From Planctomycetota bacterium (GTDB lineage Bacteria > Planctomycetota > J058 > JAJDCP01): 64,000 nt of DNA. The stretch is from positions 1 through 64,000 of the forward strand of contig JAJDCP010000077.1 of the NCBI GenBank assembly GCA_029260765.1. Direction: 5' to 3'. A program made the translations under genes and the position numbers. This document shows positions 11,177-20,850 of this stretch, piece by piece; the first letter of the stretch is position 1; each line of letters opens with the position of its first letter. Below the pieces are notes generated by a model. The model ran no database searches and was not told the origin of the DNA. It was given only the letters and a program-made list of their open reading frames with translations.

Positions 11177-11312
11177 GAGTGGCTTCCTCTTGCTGTTCGG
11201 GTTGATGGGAAGTGCTTGGGATCGGCGATCCTGCACACGCTGTCTACCTACCCCCCTTGGCCGGTGTGCTGCTTCCTGTGTAGTGTTGCCAGGGACGTTT
11301 GGGTACGGCGGG

Positions 11313-12653
11313 CTACACCGGCCCATAGGCCAACATCGCGTCGGCTACTTTGACGAAACCGCCGATGTTGGCCCCGGTCACGTAGTTGACGCTGCCGTCG
11401 CCGCGGTCGCCGTACGAGACGCAGCGCTCATGGATGCCGCTCATGATCGTCTTGAGGCGCCCGTCCACCTCCTCGCGGCTCCATGACAGCCGCAGGGAGT
11501 TCTGGCTCTGCTCCAACCCCGAGACGGCGACGCCGCCGGCATTGGCAGCCTTGGCGGGGCCGTACAGGATCTTTGCCGCTCCGAAGGCGTGGGCTCCCTC
11601 GAGGTTGGTGGGCATGTTGGCCCCCTCGCACACTGCGAGAACTCCGTTGCCCAGCAAGGTGAGCGCGTCGGACTCGTCGATCTCGTTCTGGGTTGCGCAG
11701 GGCAAGGCGACATCGACCGGCACACGCCAGGGCCGCTCGCCCTCGAAGAAGCTGGCGCTCGGGTAGCGCTCGGCGTATTCGGAGATCCGCCCGCGGCGGA
11801 CTTCCTTCAGATCCTTGATGAACTCCAGCTTCTCCAAGTCGATGCCCTGCGGGTCGTGGATGTAGCCCGAAGAGTCCGACATCGTGATCACCCGGGCGCC
11901 CAGCTGGATGGCCTTCTCGACCGTGTAGATGGCGACATTGCCTGAGCCCGAGACCGAGACCTTCTTGTCCGCAATGCTGTCGCCCACATGGTTGAGCATG
12001 TGCTCGCAGAAGTAGACGCAGCCGTAGCCGGTGGCTTCCTTACGGATCAGGCTGCCGCCGAACGCCAGGCCTTTGCCCGTCAAGGTCCCAACGAAACGGT
12101 TGGTCAGCCGTTTGTATTGGCCGAAGAGGTAGCTGATCTCGCGATCGCCGACGCCGATGTCCCCGGCGGGGATGTCGGTGACCTCCCCGATGTACCGGTG
12201 CAGCTCGATCATCAGGGACTGGCAGAAGCGCATCACCTCACCGTTGCTTTTGCCCCGGGGATTGAAGTTCGACCCCCCTTTGGCACCGCCCATCGGCAAA
12301 CCGGTGAGGCTGTTCTTGAGAACCTGCTCGAAGCCGAGGAACTTCAACACGCTGAGTGTGACGGTTGGGTGGAAGCGCAGACCGCCTTTGTAGGGTCCGA
12401 TCGAGTTGTTGAACTGCACGCGCCAGGCCCGGTTGGCGCGGATCTGGCCCTTGTCATCGACCCAGGTGACGCGGAAGATCACGATCCGGTCCGGCTCGGT
12501 CATGCGCTCCAGAATCTGAGCCTCTTTGTATTTGCTGTGCTCAGCGATGAACGGCATCACCGTCTCGACGACCTCGCGGACTGCCTGATGGAACTCCGTC
12601 TCGCCGGGGTTCCGTCTCTCCAGGCCGCGCATGAAGCTGCTGATGTCACTCAT
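11313..12653 (-). CDS. gdhA: NADP-specific glutamate dehydrogenase
   Basis: This is a full-length hexameric-type glutamate dehydrogenase (446 residues). It catalyses reductive amination of 2-oxoglutarate to glutamate, linking ammonium assimilation to carbon metabolism. Key segments are KGGLRFHP and the catalytic-lysine region PMGGAKGGS in the N-terminal domain, DIPAGDIGVGDREI, and the Rossmann fold starting VSGSGNVAIYTVEKA. GGS after the catalytic lysine and the overall length fit the NADP-dependent class. AAGGAG precedes the ATG at an ideal distance. It lies 33 bp behind the DEP-oxidoreductase gene, so both are likely on one transcript. Confidence 0.96.
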   Translation of the reverse strand: MSDISSFMRGLERRNPGETEFHQAVREVVETVMPFIAEHSKYKEAQILERMTEPDRIVIFRVTWVDDKGQIRANRAWRVQFNNSIGPYKGGLRFHPTVTLSVLKFLGFEQVLKNSLTGLPMGGAKGGSNFNPRGKSNGEVMRFCQSLMIELHRYIGEVTDIPAGDIGVGDREISYLFGQYKRLTNRFVGTLTGKGLAFGGSLIRKEATGYGCVYFCEHMLNHVGDSIADKKVSVSGSGNVAIYTVEKAIQLGARVITMSDSSGYIHDPQGIDLEKLEFIKDLKEVRRGRISEYAERYPSASFFEGERPWRVPVDVALPCATQNEIDESDALTLLGNGVLAVCEGANMPTNLEGAHAFGAAKILYGPAKAANAGGVAVSGLEQSQNSLRLSWSREEVDGRLKTIMSGIHERCVSYGDRGDGSVNYVTGANIGGFVKVADAMLAYGPV

Positions 12654-12686
12654 GGGATCTCCTTGGGCGGGGGTGTGCTGTGAGGT

Positions 12687-14672
12687 TCAACCGATCCAGG
12701 AGAGCCACCTCCGGAACAGCCCTTTGACGAATGGTGTGAGCCGGGTGCGGTTGTAGGCGTCGCCGGTCTGGCGGATGGCTTCGGCTGTCGTGGGATAGGG
12801 ATGGATCACGCTGGCGAGTGTGCCGAGGCCCATCTTCGCCCGCATCGCGACGCTGATCTCACTGATCATGTCGCCCGCGTTTTTGGCCACGATGGTGGCT
12901 CCCAGGATCTCGTCGCTGCCCTTCTTGGTGTGGATCTTGACGAAGCCCTCGGTCTCCCCCTCCAGGATCGCCCGATCGACCTCGGCGAGCTCGCGCTTGA
13001 AGGTGACGAACTCGATGCCTTGCTCCTTGAGGTCTCTCTCGTAGAGGCCGACGTGTGCGACCTCGGGTTCGGTGTAGGTGGCCCAGGGGATCAGCAGCTG
13101 GGAGACCTTGTCCCGGCCGCGGAACAGGGCGTTGCGCACCACGATGCGGGCCATGAAGTCCGCCATGTGGGTGAACTGGTAGCGACTGGCCACGTCGCCC
13201 ACCGCGTAGATGTTGGGATTGGAAGTCTGCAGGCGGTCGTTGACGGCCACTCCCAGGCGGCGGTCGAAGTTGACACCCGCGGCCGCCAGCCCCAACCCGG
13301 TGACGCTGGGCTTTCTACCGGTCGCGACCAGCAGCGCGTCGAATTCGTGGGTCTGCTCTGTGCCTCCGGAGGCCACGACGACCTTGATCGGGGCGCTGGC
13401 GAGGCTCTCGACCCGCACGTACTCGACGTTGAGCTCCAGCCGCACGCCGTCACGTCGCAGTGCGTCTGCGACGATCTTGGCGGCGTCGGCGTCTTCTCTC
13501 GCCAGGATCCTATCGCTGCGGGAAATGGCCGTCACCTCGGCGCCGAAACGCCTGAAAGCCTGGGCCAGCTCCATGCCGATGGGACCGGTACCGATCACCC
13601 CCAGGCGCCGAGGCAGGCTGGTCAGGTTGAAGATCGTGGCGTTGGTCAGGTAGGGGGCATCTTTCAGGCCTGGGATCGGTGGAACCGCCGCGCTGCCGCC
13701 GGTCGCTACCACTGCTTTGGCGAAGGTCAGGGTCTGGCCGTCCACTTCGACGGTGTTGTGGCCGGTGAATGTGCCGCGTCCGATGAACACGTCGATGCCC
13801 AGCTCGTCGCTGAAGCGCCGGGCCGAGTCGTTGGGAGCGATGTGGGCGCGCAGGCGGCGCATCCTTTCCATCACAGCTCCAAAGTCCACCGTCACCGGGC
13901 CGTCGATGCGCACGCCGAACTCTGCGGCGTTCCGGACCGCGGCCGCCGCCCGGGCACAGCGTAGCAGCGCCTTGGAGGGCACGCAGCCGACGTTGAGGCA
14001 GTCGCCGCCGAGCAGATGGGACTCGATCAACGCGACCTGTGCGCCGACCCCTGCGGCCCCTGCGGAGGTTACGAGCCCGCCGGCGCCTGCGCCGATGACC
14101 ACCAGGTTGTAGCGCGGCTTGGGCTGCGGGTTGATCCACTGCTTGGGATGCACACAATCGAGCAGCTTGGTGTTGTGGGCGTCGAGGGGCGAGACCCCCA
14201 TCGTGTCCAGATCATCCTGCTCGAATTCGGCCAGGCCCGGGTCTCTATCGGGGATCGATGGCTGCAGGGAGCGGGCGCCCTTGTCGTTGCCGATCAGCGG
14301 CGCGAGGTACTGGGCCCAGCTTTCAGGGCTGCCATCGAGGTTCTGGACGGACTTGCCATGATCCTCGTCTGCGGCAAATCGGTAGAACAACACCTCGTTC
14401 TTGAAGGTGTGTTCTCGCAACACGTGGTGCAGCAGACCCGCCTTCAAGAGTCTATTGCCGATCTCCACGGCTTCGGCCTCGTCGGCGGCCAGCTGGTTTT
14501 CCACCATCTTGAGGACGGCCTCACGACCGACGAAACACTGCTCGTACGTCTTTGTGGGGAAGCCATACTTGCGGTCTTGGACATCCACAACAGCACGCAG
14601 GCGTTGAGCGAGCTCTCGGCAATCTCCGGCTTCAAAATCATCTGCCACATCAGAGTTTTCTGCATCGCTCAC
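12687..14672 (-). CDS. DEP domain fused to an FAD/NAD(P)-dependent disulfide oxidoreductase
   Basis: The protein has 661 residues. Residues about 20-105 match a DEP domain, a small winged-helix fold better known from eukaryotic signalling. The remainder is a complete class-I flavoprotein disulfide reductase resembling mercuric reductase and dihydrolipoamide dehydrogenase: GAGAGG at the FAD site, redox-active GGDCLNVGCVPSK, an NAD(P)-binding GTGPIGMELA, the FAD motif YAVGD, and the catalytic IHPYPT near the C terminus. It lacks the terminal Cys pair of true mercuric reductase. I start it at GTG 14672 because AGGAGG lies 4 bases upstream; an upstream ATG would add 38 unlikely residues. It precedes gdhA by 33 bp. 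The substrate and the role of the DEP domain are unknown. Confidence 0.88.
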   Translation of the reverse strand: MSDAENSDVADDFEAGDCRELAQRLRAVVDVQDRKYGFPTKTYEQCFVGREAVLKMVENQLAADEAEAVEIGNRLLKAGLLHHVLREHTFKNEVLFYRFAADEDHGKSVQNLDGSPESWAQYLAPLIGNDKGARSLQPSIPDRDPGLAEFEQDDLDTMGVSPLDAHNTKLLDCVHPKQWINPQPKPRYNLVVIGAGAGGLVTSAGAAGVGAQVALIESHLLGGDCLNVGCVPSKALLRCARAAAAVRNAAEFGVRIDGPVTVDFGAVMERMRRLRAHIAPNDSARRFSDELGIDVFIGRGTFTGHNTVEVDGQTLTFAKAVVATGGSAAVPPIPGLKDAPYLTNATIFNLTSLPRRLGVIGTGPIGMELAQAFRRFGAEVTAISRSDRILAREDADAAKIVADALRRDGVRLELNVEYVRVESLASAPIKVVVASGGTEQTHEFDALLVATGRKPSVTGLGLAAAGVNFDRRLGVAVNDRLQTSNPNIYAVGDVASRYQFTHMADFMARIVVRNALFRGRDKVSQLLIPWATYTEPEVAHVGLYERDLKEQGIEFVTFKRELAEVDRAILEGETEGFVKIHTKKGSDEILGATIVAKNAGDMISEISVAMRAKMGLGTLASVIHPYPTTAEAIRQTGDAYNRTRLTPFVKGLFRRWLSWIG

Positions 14673-15061
14673 GGGACCTCCTGGTTCACTTTGCGGGCAC
14701 GCGCCGCCGCGCCCCGGGCGGAGTCGGCTGAGTCCGCGAGGGAGCAGCCCGCTCACTTGCGGCATTCCATGCAACTTCCGATCCACTCGCGGGAGCGTCG
14801 CGATTCTGGGGCTTCCCGAGTTGCCCTGGGGGCGTGGATGTCAGATCTGGGGGAAGCCTGCCGCGACCATTCGTGGGGTCCCACGATATGTCGTGGCTGG
14901 TGGAGGCGGGGGCGATCTCCGCTGGATCGGAGGGAAGATCTCGCGCAAAGCCGCAAAAGGGGTGAGACCGGAGAATCGCTGCAGCGCGAGCTAGACGGTA
15001 CGTGGCGTCAGAAATCACATGTTTTTTTTCGCGCGCGTCCAACGTCTAGGTACTATTCCTT

Positions 15062-15142
15062 GTAGGGGAGGGGTTTACCCCCTCCCGAGCGAACAGGCGG
15101 AGCGAAGCGTTCGAGTCTTCGAGGTGTAAACCCCCCTCCTAC
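15062..15142. repeat. 81-bp inverted-repeat hairpin element, copy 2
   Basis: It begins GTAGGGGAGGGGTTTA and ends TAAACCCCCCTCCTAC, with the central CCCGAGCGAAC shared with the element at 11-69. It is longer than copy 1 because of an insertion of roughly 20 bases between centre and right arm (AGCGAAGCGTTCGAGTCTTC). Shared ends, shared centre and a variable middle indicate one family of dispersed hairpin elements. Confidence 0.7.
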
Positions 15143-15349
15143 TTTTCGACACCAACGAGCCGACACTTGATGTAGCTGGACCCGCTGTTCATGCCGACTC
15201 TCAAGCACCCCTGTCCAACACACGCGCAGATCTGCCACGGGCTTGTCGGCGTTCTCATACATGTCTTGTGGGCTCGATTGGGGCGAAAAAGAAAGTCGCT
15301 GATTTCGGGATCTTCGACGCGGGGCGCGGGTTTCGGGTGAGTGAAGATG

Positions 15350-15460
15350 CGCTGGCGAGGACGAATCCGAATCCGGTCCGGATCCCGGTTCCGAGCCCGA
15401 CTCTGAGACAGAAACCGACCCCGACCCCGTTCCCGTTCCCGAGTCCGAAGGGCCGAAAAC
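15350..15460. repeat. Degenerate hexanucleotide low-complexity tract
   Basis: A run of units such as CCGAAT, CCGGTC, CCGACC (twice), CCGTTC (twice) and CCGAGT is repeated with drift. On the minus strand all three frames give alternating dipeptides (Arg-Glu/Gly-Arg, Gly-Asn/Gly-Val, or Ser-Gly/Ser-Val). This is typical of slippage-generated DNA and not a reason to call a gene. Confidence 0.55.
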
Positions 15461-16156
15461 CGTGGGGCCCGAAGCTCGTGTGGACCGAAGACCGTGAAGA
15501 GCGAGGACCGAGGTTGGCGTCCGATCGCGATGTGGCTGCAGGCATGGGTGGTGGTGTCATCGAGCGTCTCTGTGGGCGTTGGCCTTCGCCGGTCGGTCTG
15601 TCTCGCAGCCAGGTCCTCGGTCCTCAATAGGAAAGGTACAGGATCCGGGCACACAACCGGATCCGGCCATGCACCCTTGGCGGCCGCATCGACTGCGACA
15701 ACCACGACGAGCCGCCCTTCTGCCGACTCTCGGCCCAGCTTGCGGAATCGAAGACCCTTGCACTCAGCTCCGCGAGATCGTCTTGCCGCTCGCCCTACGC
15801 CTTGGCCCGCCGCTTGCTCCAGCCCACTTCGCACCAACAAGATGCGGCGTTTGCGACGATCAAGGACGCGGAACAACCGCCGCGCCACGCCTCCGGGTCG
15901 ACCTTCGGCCGTTTCGCTGAGCGGCGACAGCGAGACCATCCATGGCGTGATCTCTACGTGTTGAATGTGGGAACAGATCGATAGATTGGTGTGGTTGCTG
16001 TTTCTTGAGGTGCGCAGCTGTGAGCGGACGACTCCGGCCAGGCGAAGTGGGGAGGATCTGACCACTGAAAAATAGACACAGATACGACGGATTCTGGCGC
16101 GCGCTGGCCGCTCATGCATGCGTCCACCAGCGCTTACGCAAACGGGAGGCAGCTCG

Positions 16157-16579
16157 ATGAGGCCGGCGCACCCCCTCCCCAGCGACTTCGTCGCGGGCCT
16201 GCGCCTGATCCGGGCGGGAAAGGACTTCGAGGCCCATGAGGCCATCGAGCAGGTCTGGAAGGCGAGCACGGGCCGCGCGCGCCTCGGCTGCCAGGCCGTG
16301 TTGCAGCTGGCCGTCTCGCGCCACCAGCTGGCACGCCGCAACGCCTGGGGTGCCTTGTCGAACCTGGCGAAGGTGCGCGCCAAGTTGCCTCGGCTGGGAC
16401 CAGACTTCTGGGGAGTGCGGCTCGCGGCGTGGCTGGAGTCTCTCGAAGAATTCTATGCCGGCCTCGGCCTGTCGGGGCCGCCTCGTCGGGGCCTGCCGGT
16501 CCCGGAGCTGCCGCCCCGCTGCAGCTGGCCAGGGCCTGCGTTCGAGGAGTGGCTGCTGGCGGAGCTGGAGGGGCCCTAG
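16157..16579 (+). CDS. DUF309-family protein
   Basis: The protein has 140 residues. The core has F-x-x-G-x-x-L-I-R-A-G-K-D-F-E-A-H-E-A-I-E-x-V-W followed by helical repeats. This is the helical-bundle signature of DUF309 proteins (small, uncharacterised, probably cytosolic; the conserved EAHE suggests a metal or ligand site). GGAGG lies 8 bases upstream of ATG 16157, and the conserved region starts soon after. It is convergent with the histidine kinase gene, with 16 bp between stops. Its function is not known. Confidence 0.75.
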   Translation: MRPAHPLPSDFVAGLRLIRAGKDFEAHEAIEQVWKASTGRARLGCQAVLQLAVSRHQLARRNAWGALSNLAKVRAKLPRLGPDFWGVRLAAWLESLEEFYAGLGLSGPPRRGLPVPELPPRCSWPGPAFEEWLLAELEGP

Positions 16580-16595
16580 CAGACTGTGCCCAGCT

Positions 16596-18461
16596 TCAAC
16601 GCCGCAGCGCCCTGAAGATCCTGAAGATCAAGGTGCTCGCCCGGTAGGGCTTGGTCAGCACGTCGGTGCCGCCCGTCGCAGCCAGACGTTCCTTGACGTC
16701 GAGCGCCATACTGCTGGACAACACAACACGCACGTCTTTCCTCACCCGCTTCATGGCGCGAAGCGTCTCTTCGCCTCTCTTCTGGGGCATGGTCCAGTCG
16801 AGCAGGACCACGGCGATCTCGTACGCGTGCCTCCTGAAGATATCCAGGCCTTGCAGACCGTTCTTCGCGGTCACGACTTGAAAGCCGGCCCCCTCCAGAA
16901 TCTCTCGGGTGGTGGTCCGCACGGTCTCGTCTTCATCGACCACCAGGACCACCTGTTTCGAACCCTTCCAATCGATCGACTCCTCTTCCTCAAGGCCGGA
17001 GGGGGATGTGGGGAAGTACACCTTGATGGCTGTCCCCCTTCCCGGTTCGCTCTCCACAGAGATGCCACCGGAGTGGTTCCGCACGACGCCGAGGACGGCA
17101 GCCAGGCCCAGGCCGTTGCCGGCAGGTTTGGTGGTGAAGTAGGGGTCGAACATCTTCGCCTGGACCTCTGCATCCATACCAATACCGGTATCTGCGACCT
17201 CGATGCTGACGAAGTTGTCGCTGAACAGAATCGGAGGCACAGCCATCGCGCTCTGGTCGAGTTGGGCCCCAGCCAACATGCCCGTCGAGATCGTGATTGC
17301 GCTTCCGCTGGTCGAACCCACCGCGTCGATCGCGTTCTCCAGCAGGTGCATGAGCAGTTGCTTCAGCTCGGCCTTGTTGATGGAGATCGCCTCCAGTCCC
17401 TCTGCCAGCTGCAGCTTGACCTCGATGCTCTCGGAGAGCCCGCTCCTGAGTGTCTGGGCGACGTCCAGTGCGAGCTCCGAGACGTTGACGGGCTCGGTCA
17501 TCGAGAGCTTCTCGCCAGAGAAGTTCAGCATCTGCTTGCAGAGCTCCGATGCGCGGACAGACAGCCTGGCGATCATGTCCAGATTTCTCTGAGCGAGGTT
17601 GTCCCCAGGCAGACTCGAGCGCACCAGGTCGGTGTTGCCGAGGATTCCGACGAGCAGATTGTTGAAATCATGGGCAATTCCGGACGCCATGCTGCCGAGG
17701 CGTTCCAGGTTGTCTTGCTGTCGGACTTTCGCCTGCAGTTTCTTAATGAAGGTGATGTCGCGGGCAACGGTAGACGCCCCGATGATCTGTCCCTCGGGAT
17801 TCCGGATCGGAGAGATGGTCAGCGTGACGTCGATGATCCCACCATCCTTACGCACCCGCCGGGTCTCGTGGCGGATGATCTTCTTTCCGAGGCGGATGCG
17901 CTCGTGGAAGCCGGTGATCTCGGACTCCAGGCCCGAGGGAACCAGGGTAAGGATGGACTTGCCGATGATCTCCGCGGCTGTGTATCCGTAAATGCGTTCA
18001 GCACCTTCGTTCCAGGCGATAATCTCGCCTTCGAGGGTCTTGCCGAGGATCGCGTCGTCCGAAGACCTGACGATCTCCGAGAGCGCCCGCTGTGCCGCGA
18101 CCATGTTGCCCAGGTCGAGGATGGCGACCATCCCATCACCCAGCGGAACCAGGTCCGTGCGGTACCAATAGCTCTCTTCGTGATGCTCTTCGAACTCGAA
18201 GTCCCTGAATACGGCTGCACTCTCGTCCGTGGCGACCTTTGTCATCGTTTCTCGGAGAGATTCCTCCGTAGCTTGGGTCAAGCGTCCGGGGAAGATCGCG
18301 GACAGAGTCACTTCAGGCCCGGGCTTCTCGATCGCGGCTTCGTTCCGCGCCCGTTCATTGAGGTAAAGCAACTGCAGCCCGTCAGCGGAGACCTTCCACA
18401 CGGTCACCCGCAACGGCGCTTGATCAGCGATTGCCTGGAACACGCTTGGATGCAGTTTCAT
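16596..18461 (-). CDS. PAS-PAS hybrid sensor histidine kinase with C-terminal receiver
   Basis: The soluble kinase has 621 residues and no membrane segments. Two PAS domains (about 10-120 and 125-245) precede the dimerisation helix with the phospho-acceptor His264 (GIAHDFNNLL). The ATPase domain follows (N box ENAIDAV, G1 VADTGIGMD, G2 GNGLGLA). A receiver domain (about 500-621) keeps the phospho-acceptor Asp555 (LLDWTMP) and the lysine of TKPY. HisKA of the HDFNN type plus a C-terminal receiver marks a hybrid kinase that usually passes phosphate to an Hpt or another receiver, and neither is in the window. AAGGAGG precedes ATG 18461. It starts 36 bp after the antiporter-EIIA gene on the same strand, suggesting linked ion or redox sensing. 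Confidence 0.92.
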   Translation of the reverse strand: MKLHPSVFQAIADQAPLRVTVWKVSADGLQLLYLNERARNEAAIEKPGPEVTLSAIFPGRLTQATEESLRETMTKVATDESAAVFRDFEFEEHHEESYWYRTDLVPLGDGMVAILDLGNMVAAQRALSEIVRSSDDAILGKTLEGEIIAWNEGAERIYGYTAAEIIGKSILTLVPSGLESEITGFHERIRLGKKIIRHETRRVRKDGGIIDVTLTISPIRNPEGQIIGASTVARDITFIKKLQAKVRQQDNLERLGSMASGIAHDFNNLLVGILGNTDLVRSSLPGDNLAQRNLDMIARLSVRASELCKQMLNFSGEKLSMTEPVNVSELALDVAQTLRSGLSESIEVKLQLAEGLEAISINKAELKQLLMHLLENAIDAVGSTSGSAITISTGMLAGAQLDQSAMAVPPILFSDNFVSIEVADTGIGMDAEVQAKMFDPYFTTKPAGNGLGLAAVLGVVRNHSGGISVESEPGRGTAIKVYFPTSPSGLEEEESIDWKGSKQVVLVVDEDETVRTTTREILEGAGFQVVTAKNGLQGLDIFRRHAYEIAVVLLDWTMPQKRGEETLRAMKRVRKDVRVVLSSSMALDVKERLAATGGTDVLTKPYRASTLIFRIFRALRR

Positions 18462-18497
18462 CGCTATTGCCTCCTTCGCTCTCGCATTGCAAATTCC

Positions 18498-20786
18498 TCA
18501 GAACCGCCGGCGGCGTGCGGATAGCAGCAACTTCCGCAGGGCCTCGACGTCCTGTGCCTCGATCCATTTGGTTTGAAACTTCTCTGCCTGAGCGATCTGG
18601 GCGATCGCCGACAAGATCCGTAAATGCAGGTTGCGCATGTCGAAGCTGCTAGCGAGGGCAAAGACCGCATAGACCGTGTGGTTCTCCGAGAAGATGATGC
18701 CCTGCTTGCTGCGCACGACCAGAATGTGAGCCCGCCCTCTGCCCTCGAGCTTGATGTGGGGGATCGCCAAGCCCCGTCCGAAGACGGTCCCACCGATGTT
18801 CTCCCGTGCCTCATAGGCTGCGAGAATCTCAGGCCTGGACATGCCGATGTCTGTGCTCAGGTGCTCTGCGATGTTTCCAAGCAGCTCACCGAGTCCCATG
18901 ACCTTGTCGACATCAAGGATCTTGCAGTCGGCGATGAGCTCGTCAAAACGGTCGATCTCGATGATGTCTTCCGATTCGGGAAACAGCACCGCGACCCGGT
19001 CACCCGTCTGCAGAGACAGTCCCTCATGGAACACCAGAGCTTCCTGATTCCGGGCGACCAGCAGCGGGAGGCAGGTCTGGATGGAGATGGTCTCTTTGAG
19101 CGCTGCGATGTCCTCAAACTTCTGCAACTCGATGTCTTTTCTTGTGTACCTGCCCAGGGCGATCCAGCGATCCCAGTCCGTAAGCTCCACGGAACCGCCG
19201 AACAAGGTATGGGAATGCGCCTTGTCCACCAGGGAGAGGTAGCTGGAGGAGTCTTTGCCGGAGATGTGGATGTTGATTTCCGGAATATGGAAGTTCTCTT
19301 TGAGGAAATTCGAAGTGATCAGATTGGTCTCGAAGTCCGGCGTGAGCACGATGGCAGTCTTCGCCTTGAAGCCGCCCGCCAGGGTGAGAATCTCTTCACT
19401 GAGCATGTTGCCGTAGACGAATTCGATGGCTTCTTTTTTCGCCAGGGAGCAGTGCGTGTTGTTGTTCCCGATCATCTTGACTTCGTTGGCACCCTTCAGG
19501 CAGCTCGCAAGCAGCCTCGCAACAGGTCCCATGCCGAGCACCAGAATGCCGCTTCGTTGCTTGACACGTTCGAGCTCCCCACGCCGATGCAGCCAGTCTG
19601 TGGTCCACTTCAAGGTGACGGGCACCAGGGCGGTCGTGAAGATCGCCATGAAGACCAGGATAGAGAAGATGGTTTCGGAGATCAGGCCCATTTTCAGACC
19701 GATGCCCGCGACGATGATCTCTACCGCTCCTCGCCCATTCATGCCGAAACCGATCGCCAGACCTTCTCGCCAGCCGTTGCCGCTGGGCAGGTAGAACAGC
19801 ACAGTCCCGAGGATCTTGCCAACGATGGCGACCAGACAGACCACGATCAGAAAGCCGAGATCACTGGTGAATGCATCGAACGAGAACTCATAGGCGGCCG
19901 TGACGAAGAAGATGGGGGCGAGAAAACCCATCGAGATGTCGTGGAGTATGTGCGAAACGGTCAGAAACTGCTTGCTGTTGGCTGTGCACTTCTTCAAGAA
20001 CATGCCCGCCATGAACGCCCCGATCACCGAGTGCAGTCCGAGCAGGTGCGCCAGCTCCCCGACACCGAAGGCCACGATCAAGATGGTCGTGAACACGACG
20101 CTTCGATGTTCAAAGCCCATGCGCCTCAGGAGCTTTGGAACCAAGGGGAAGATCTTGGCGCCGATGAACACGGACGCTGCGAAGAACAGCACGGCGTTCC
20201 CCGAGACCAGCGCGAGATCGAGTATGCGGAAGCCCTGGGTCTCGTGAAAGCCCGTGATGCCGGCAAAGATCACCAGGGCCGCGGTGTCCGCGAACAGGGC
20301 ACCGGTCATCATCACCAGGGCGATACGCGTATCGAGCAGCTTCAAGTCGAGCAAGATGCGCGAGTTTGCGGCGAGAGCCGTCACGCCGACGGCGGAGCCG
20401 ACGAACAGGCCCCCCGCCACGCAGCGCCAGGTGCGCTCGAGGGCGTCGAGAGGAAGCGAGTTGTCCAGATAGAGATAGGTCACGGCGAAGCCCGCGACGA
20501 ACGGGATCACGAATCCACCAATGGCGGTCAACAGTGCGGATCGTGAGGCCTTGAACAGCTCCTTGGGGTCGATCTCTGTGCCGATGTACAGCATCATCAG
20601 GAAAATGCCGACATCGGCGAGTTGGGTCAGGCCCGAGTGCCGGGGAAGCCACCCTAGAAGTGGGGGGCCCAGAAGGATGCCGACGAGCAACTCCCCGAGC
20701 ATCGCGGGGTAGCCCAAGCGATGGGAGATGTAGCCCGCGGCCCAGGCACAGCTGAGGACTGCGAGAATCGCCAGAGAGAGTTCCAC
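18498..20786 (-). CDS. CPA2 cation/proton antiporter fused to RCK (TrkA) and PTS EIIA domains
   Basis: The protein has 762 residues. Residues about 1-400 form a CPA2 (Kef/NapA-like) membrane exchanger with some 12 spans. An RCK nucleotide-binding domain follows (GILVLGMGPVARLLASCL) with a TrkA-C region. Residues about 620-762 are a PTS EIIA type-2 (Ntr/fructose) domain with its phosphorylatable His near 677 (GLAIPH). In E. coli the separate protein EIIA-Ntr controls potassium uptake through TrkA and KdpD; here exchanger, RCK and EIIA are one chain, so direct phosphorylation control of K+/H+ exchange is a fair inference. I chose GTG 20786 because GGAGGAG lies 9 bases upstream, inside what a start at ATG 20804 would make coding. 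It diverges from the XRE-EIIA regulator. Confidence 0.9.
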   Translation of the reverse strand: MELSLAILAVLSCAWAAGYISHRLGYPAMLGELLVGILLGPPLLGWLPRHSGLTQLADVGIFLMMLYIGTEIDPKELFKASRSALLTAIGGFVIPFVAGFAVTYLYLDNSLPLDALERTWRCVAGGLFVGSAVGVTALAANSRILLDLKLLDTRIALVMMTGALFADTAALVIFAGITGFHETQGFRILDLALVSGNAVLFFAASVFIGAKIFPLVPKLLRRMGFEHRSVVFTTILIVAFGVGELAHLLGLHSVIGAFMAGMFLKKCTANSKQFLTVSHILHDISMGFLAPIFFVTAAYEFSFDAFTSDLGFLIVVCLVAIVGKILGTVLFYLPSGNGWREGLAIGFGMNGRGAVEIIVAGIGLKMGLISETIFSILVFMAIFTTALVPVTLKWTTDWLHRRGELERVKQRSGILVLGMGPVARLLASCLKGANEVKMIGNNNTHCSLAKKEAIEFVYGNMLSEEILTLAGGFKAKTAIVLTPDFETNLITSNFLKENFHIPEINIHISGKDSSSYLSLVDKAHSHTLFGGSVELTDWDRWIALGRYTRKDIELQKFEDIAALKETISIQTCLPLLVARNQEALVFHEGLSLQTGDRVAVLFPESEDIIEIDRFDELIADCKILDVDKVMGLGELLGNIAEHLSTDIGMSRPEILAAYEARENIGGTVFGRGLAIPHIKLEGRGRAHILVVRSKQGIIFSENHTVYAVFALASSFDMRNLHLRILSAIAQIAQAEKFQTKWIEAQDVEALRKLLLSARRRRF

Positions 20787-20850
20787 GGCCGCGCACTCCT
20801 CCATCGTTCTTTGCAGAGCCGTCTACGGTCTGCCCGGTTGGATGCAGTCA

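Larger units (their letters stand above)
14673..16156. other. 1.5-kb stretch without a convincing gene
   Basis: Between the DEP-oxidoreductase start and the DUF309 gene I see no open frame with a recognisable protein. The stretch holds a hairpin repeat (15062-15142), a T8 run near 15021 and degenerate hexamer-like low-complexity DNA (about 15350-15460). The long minus-strand frame here (15139-16383) encodes mainly Arg/Ser/Pro-rich sequence with no family resemblance. The segment 15550-15980 could be the decayed remains of a gene. Confidence 0.5.

Noticed and set aside
12687..14672. Mercuric reductase (merA)
   Set aside because: No C-terminal Cys pair and no N-terminal metal-binding domain; a DEP domain is present in its place.
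15139..16383. 414-codon minus-strand frame in the non-coding stretch
   Set aside because: Composition is Arg/Ser/Pro-rich and follows the low-complexity DNA; it overlaps the DUF309 gene antisense and has no family resemblance.
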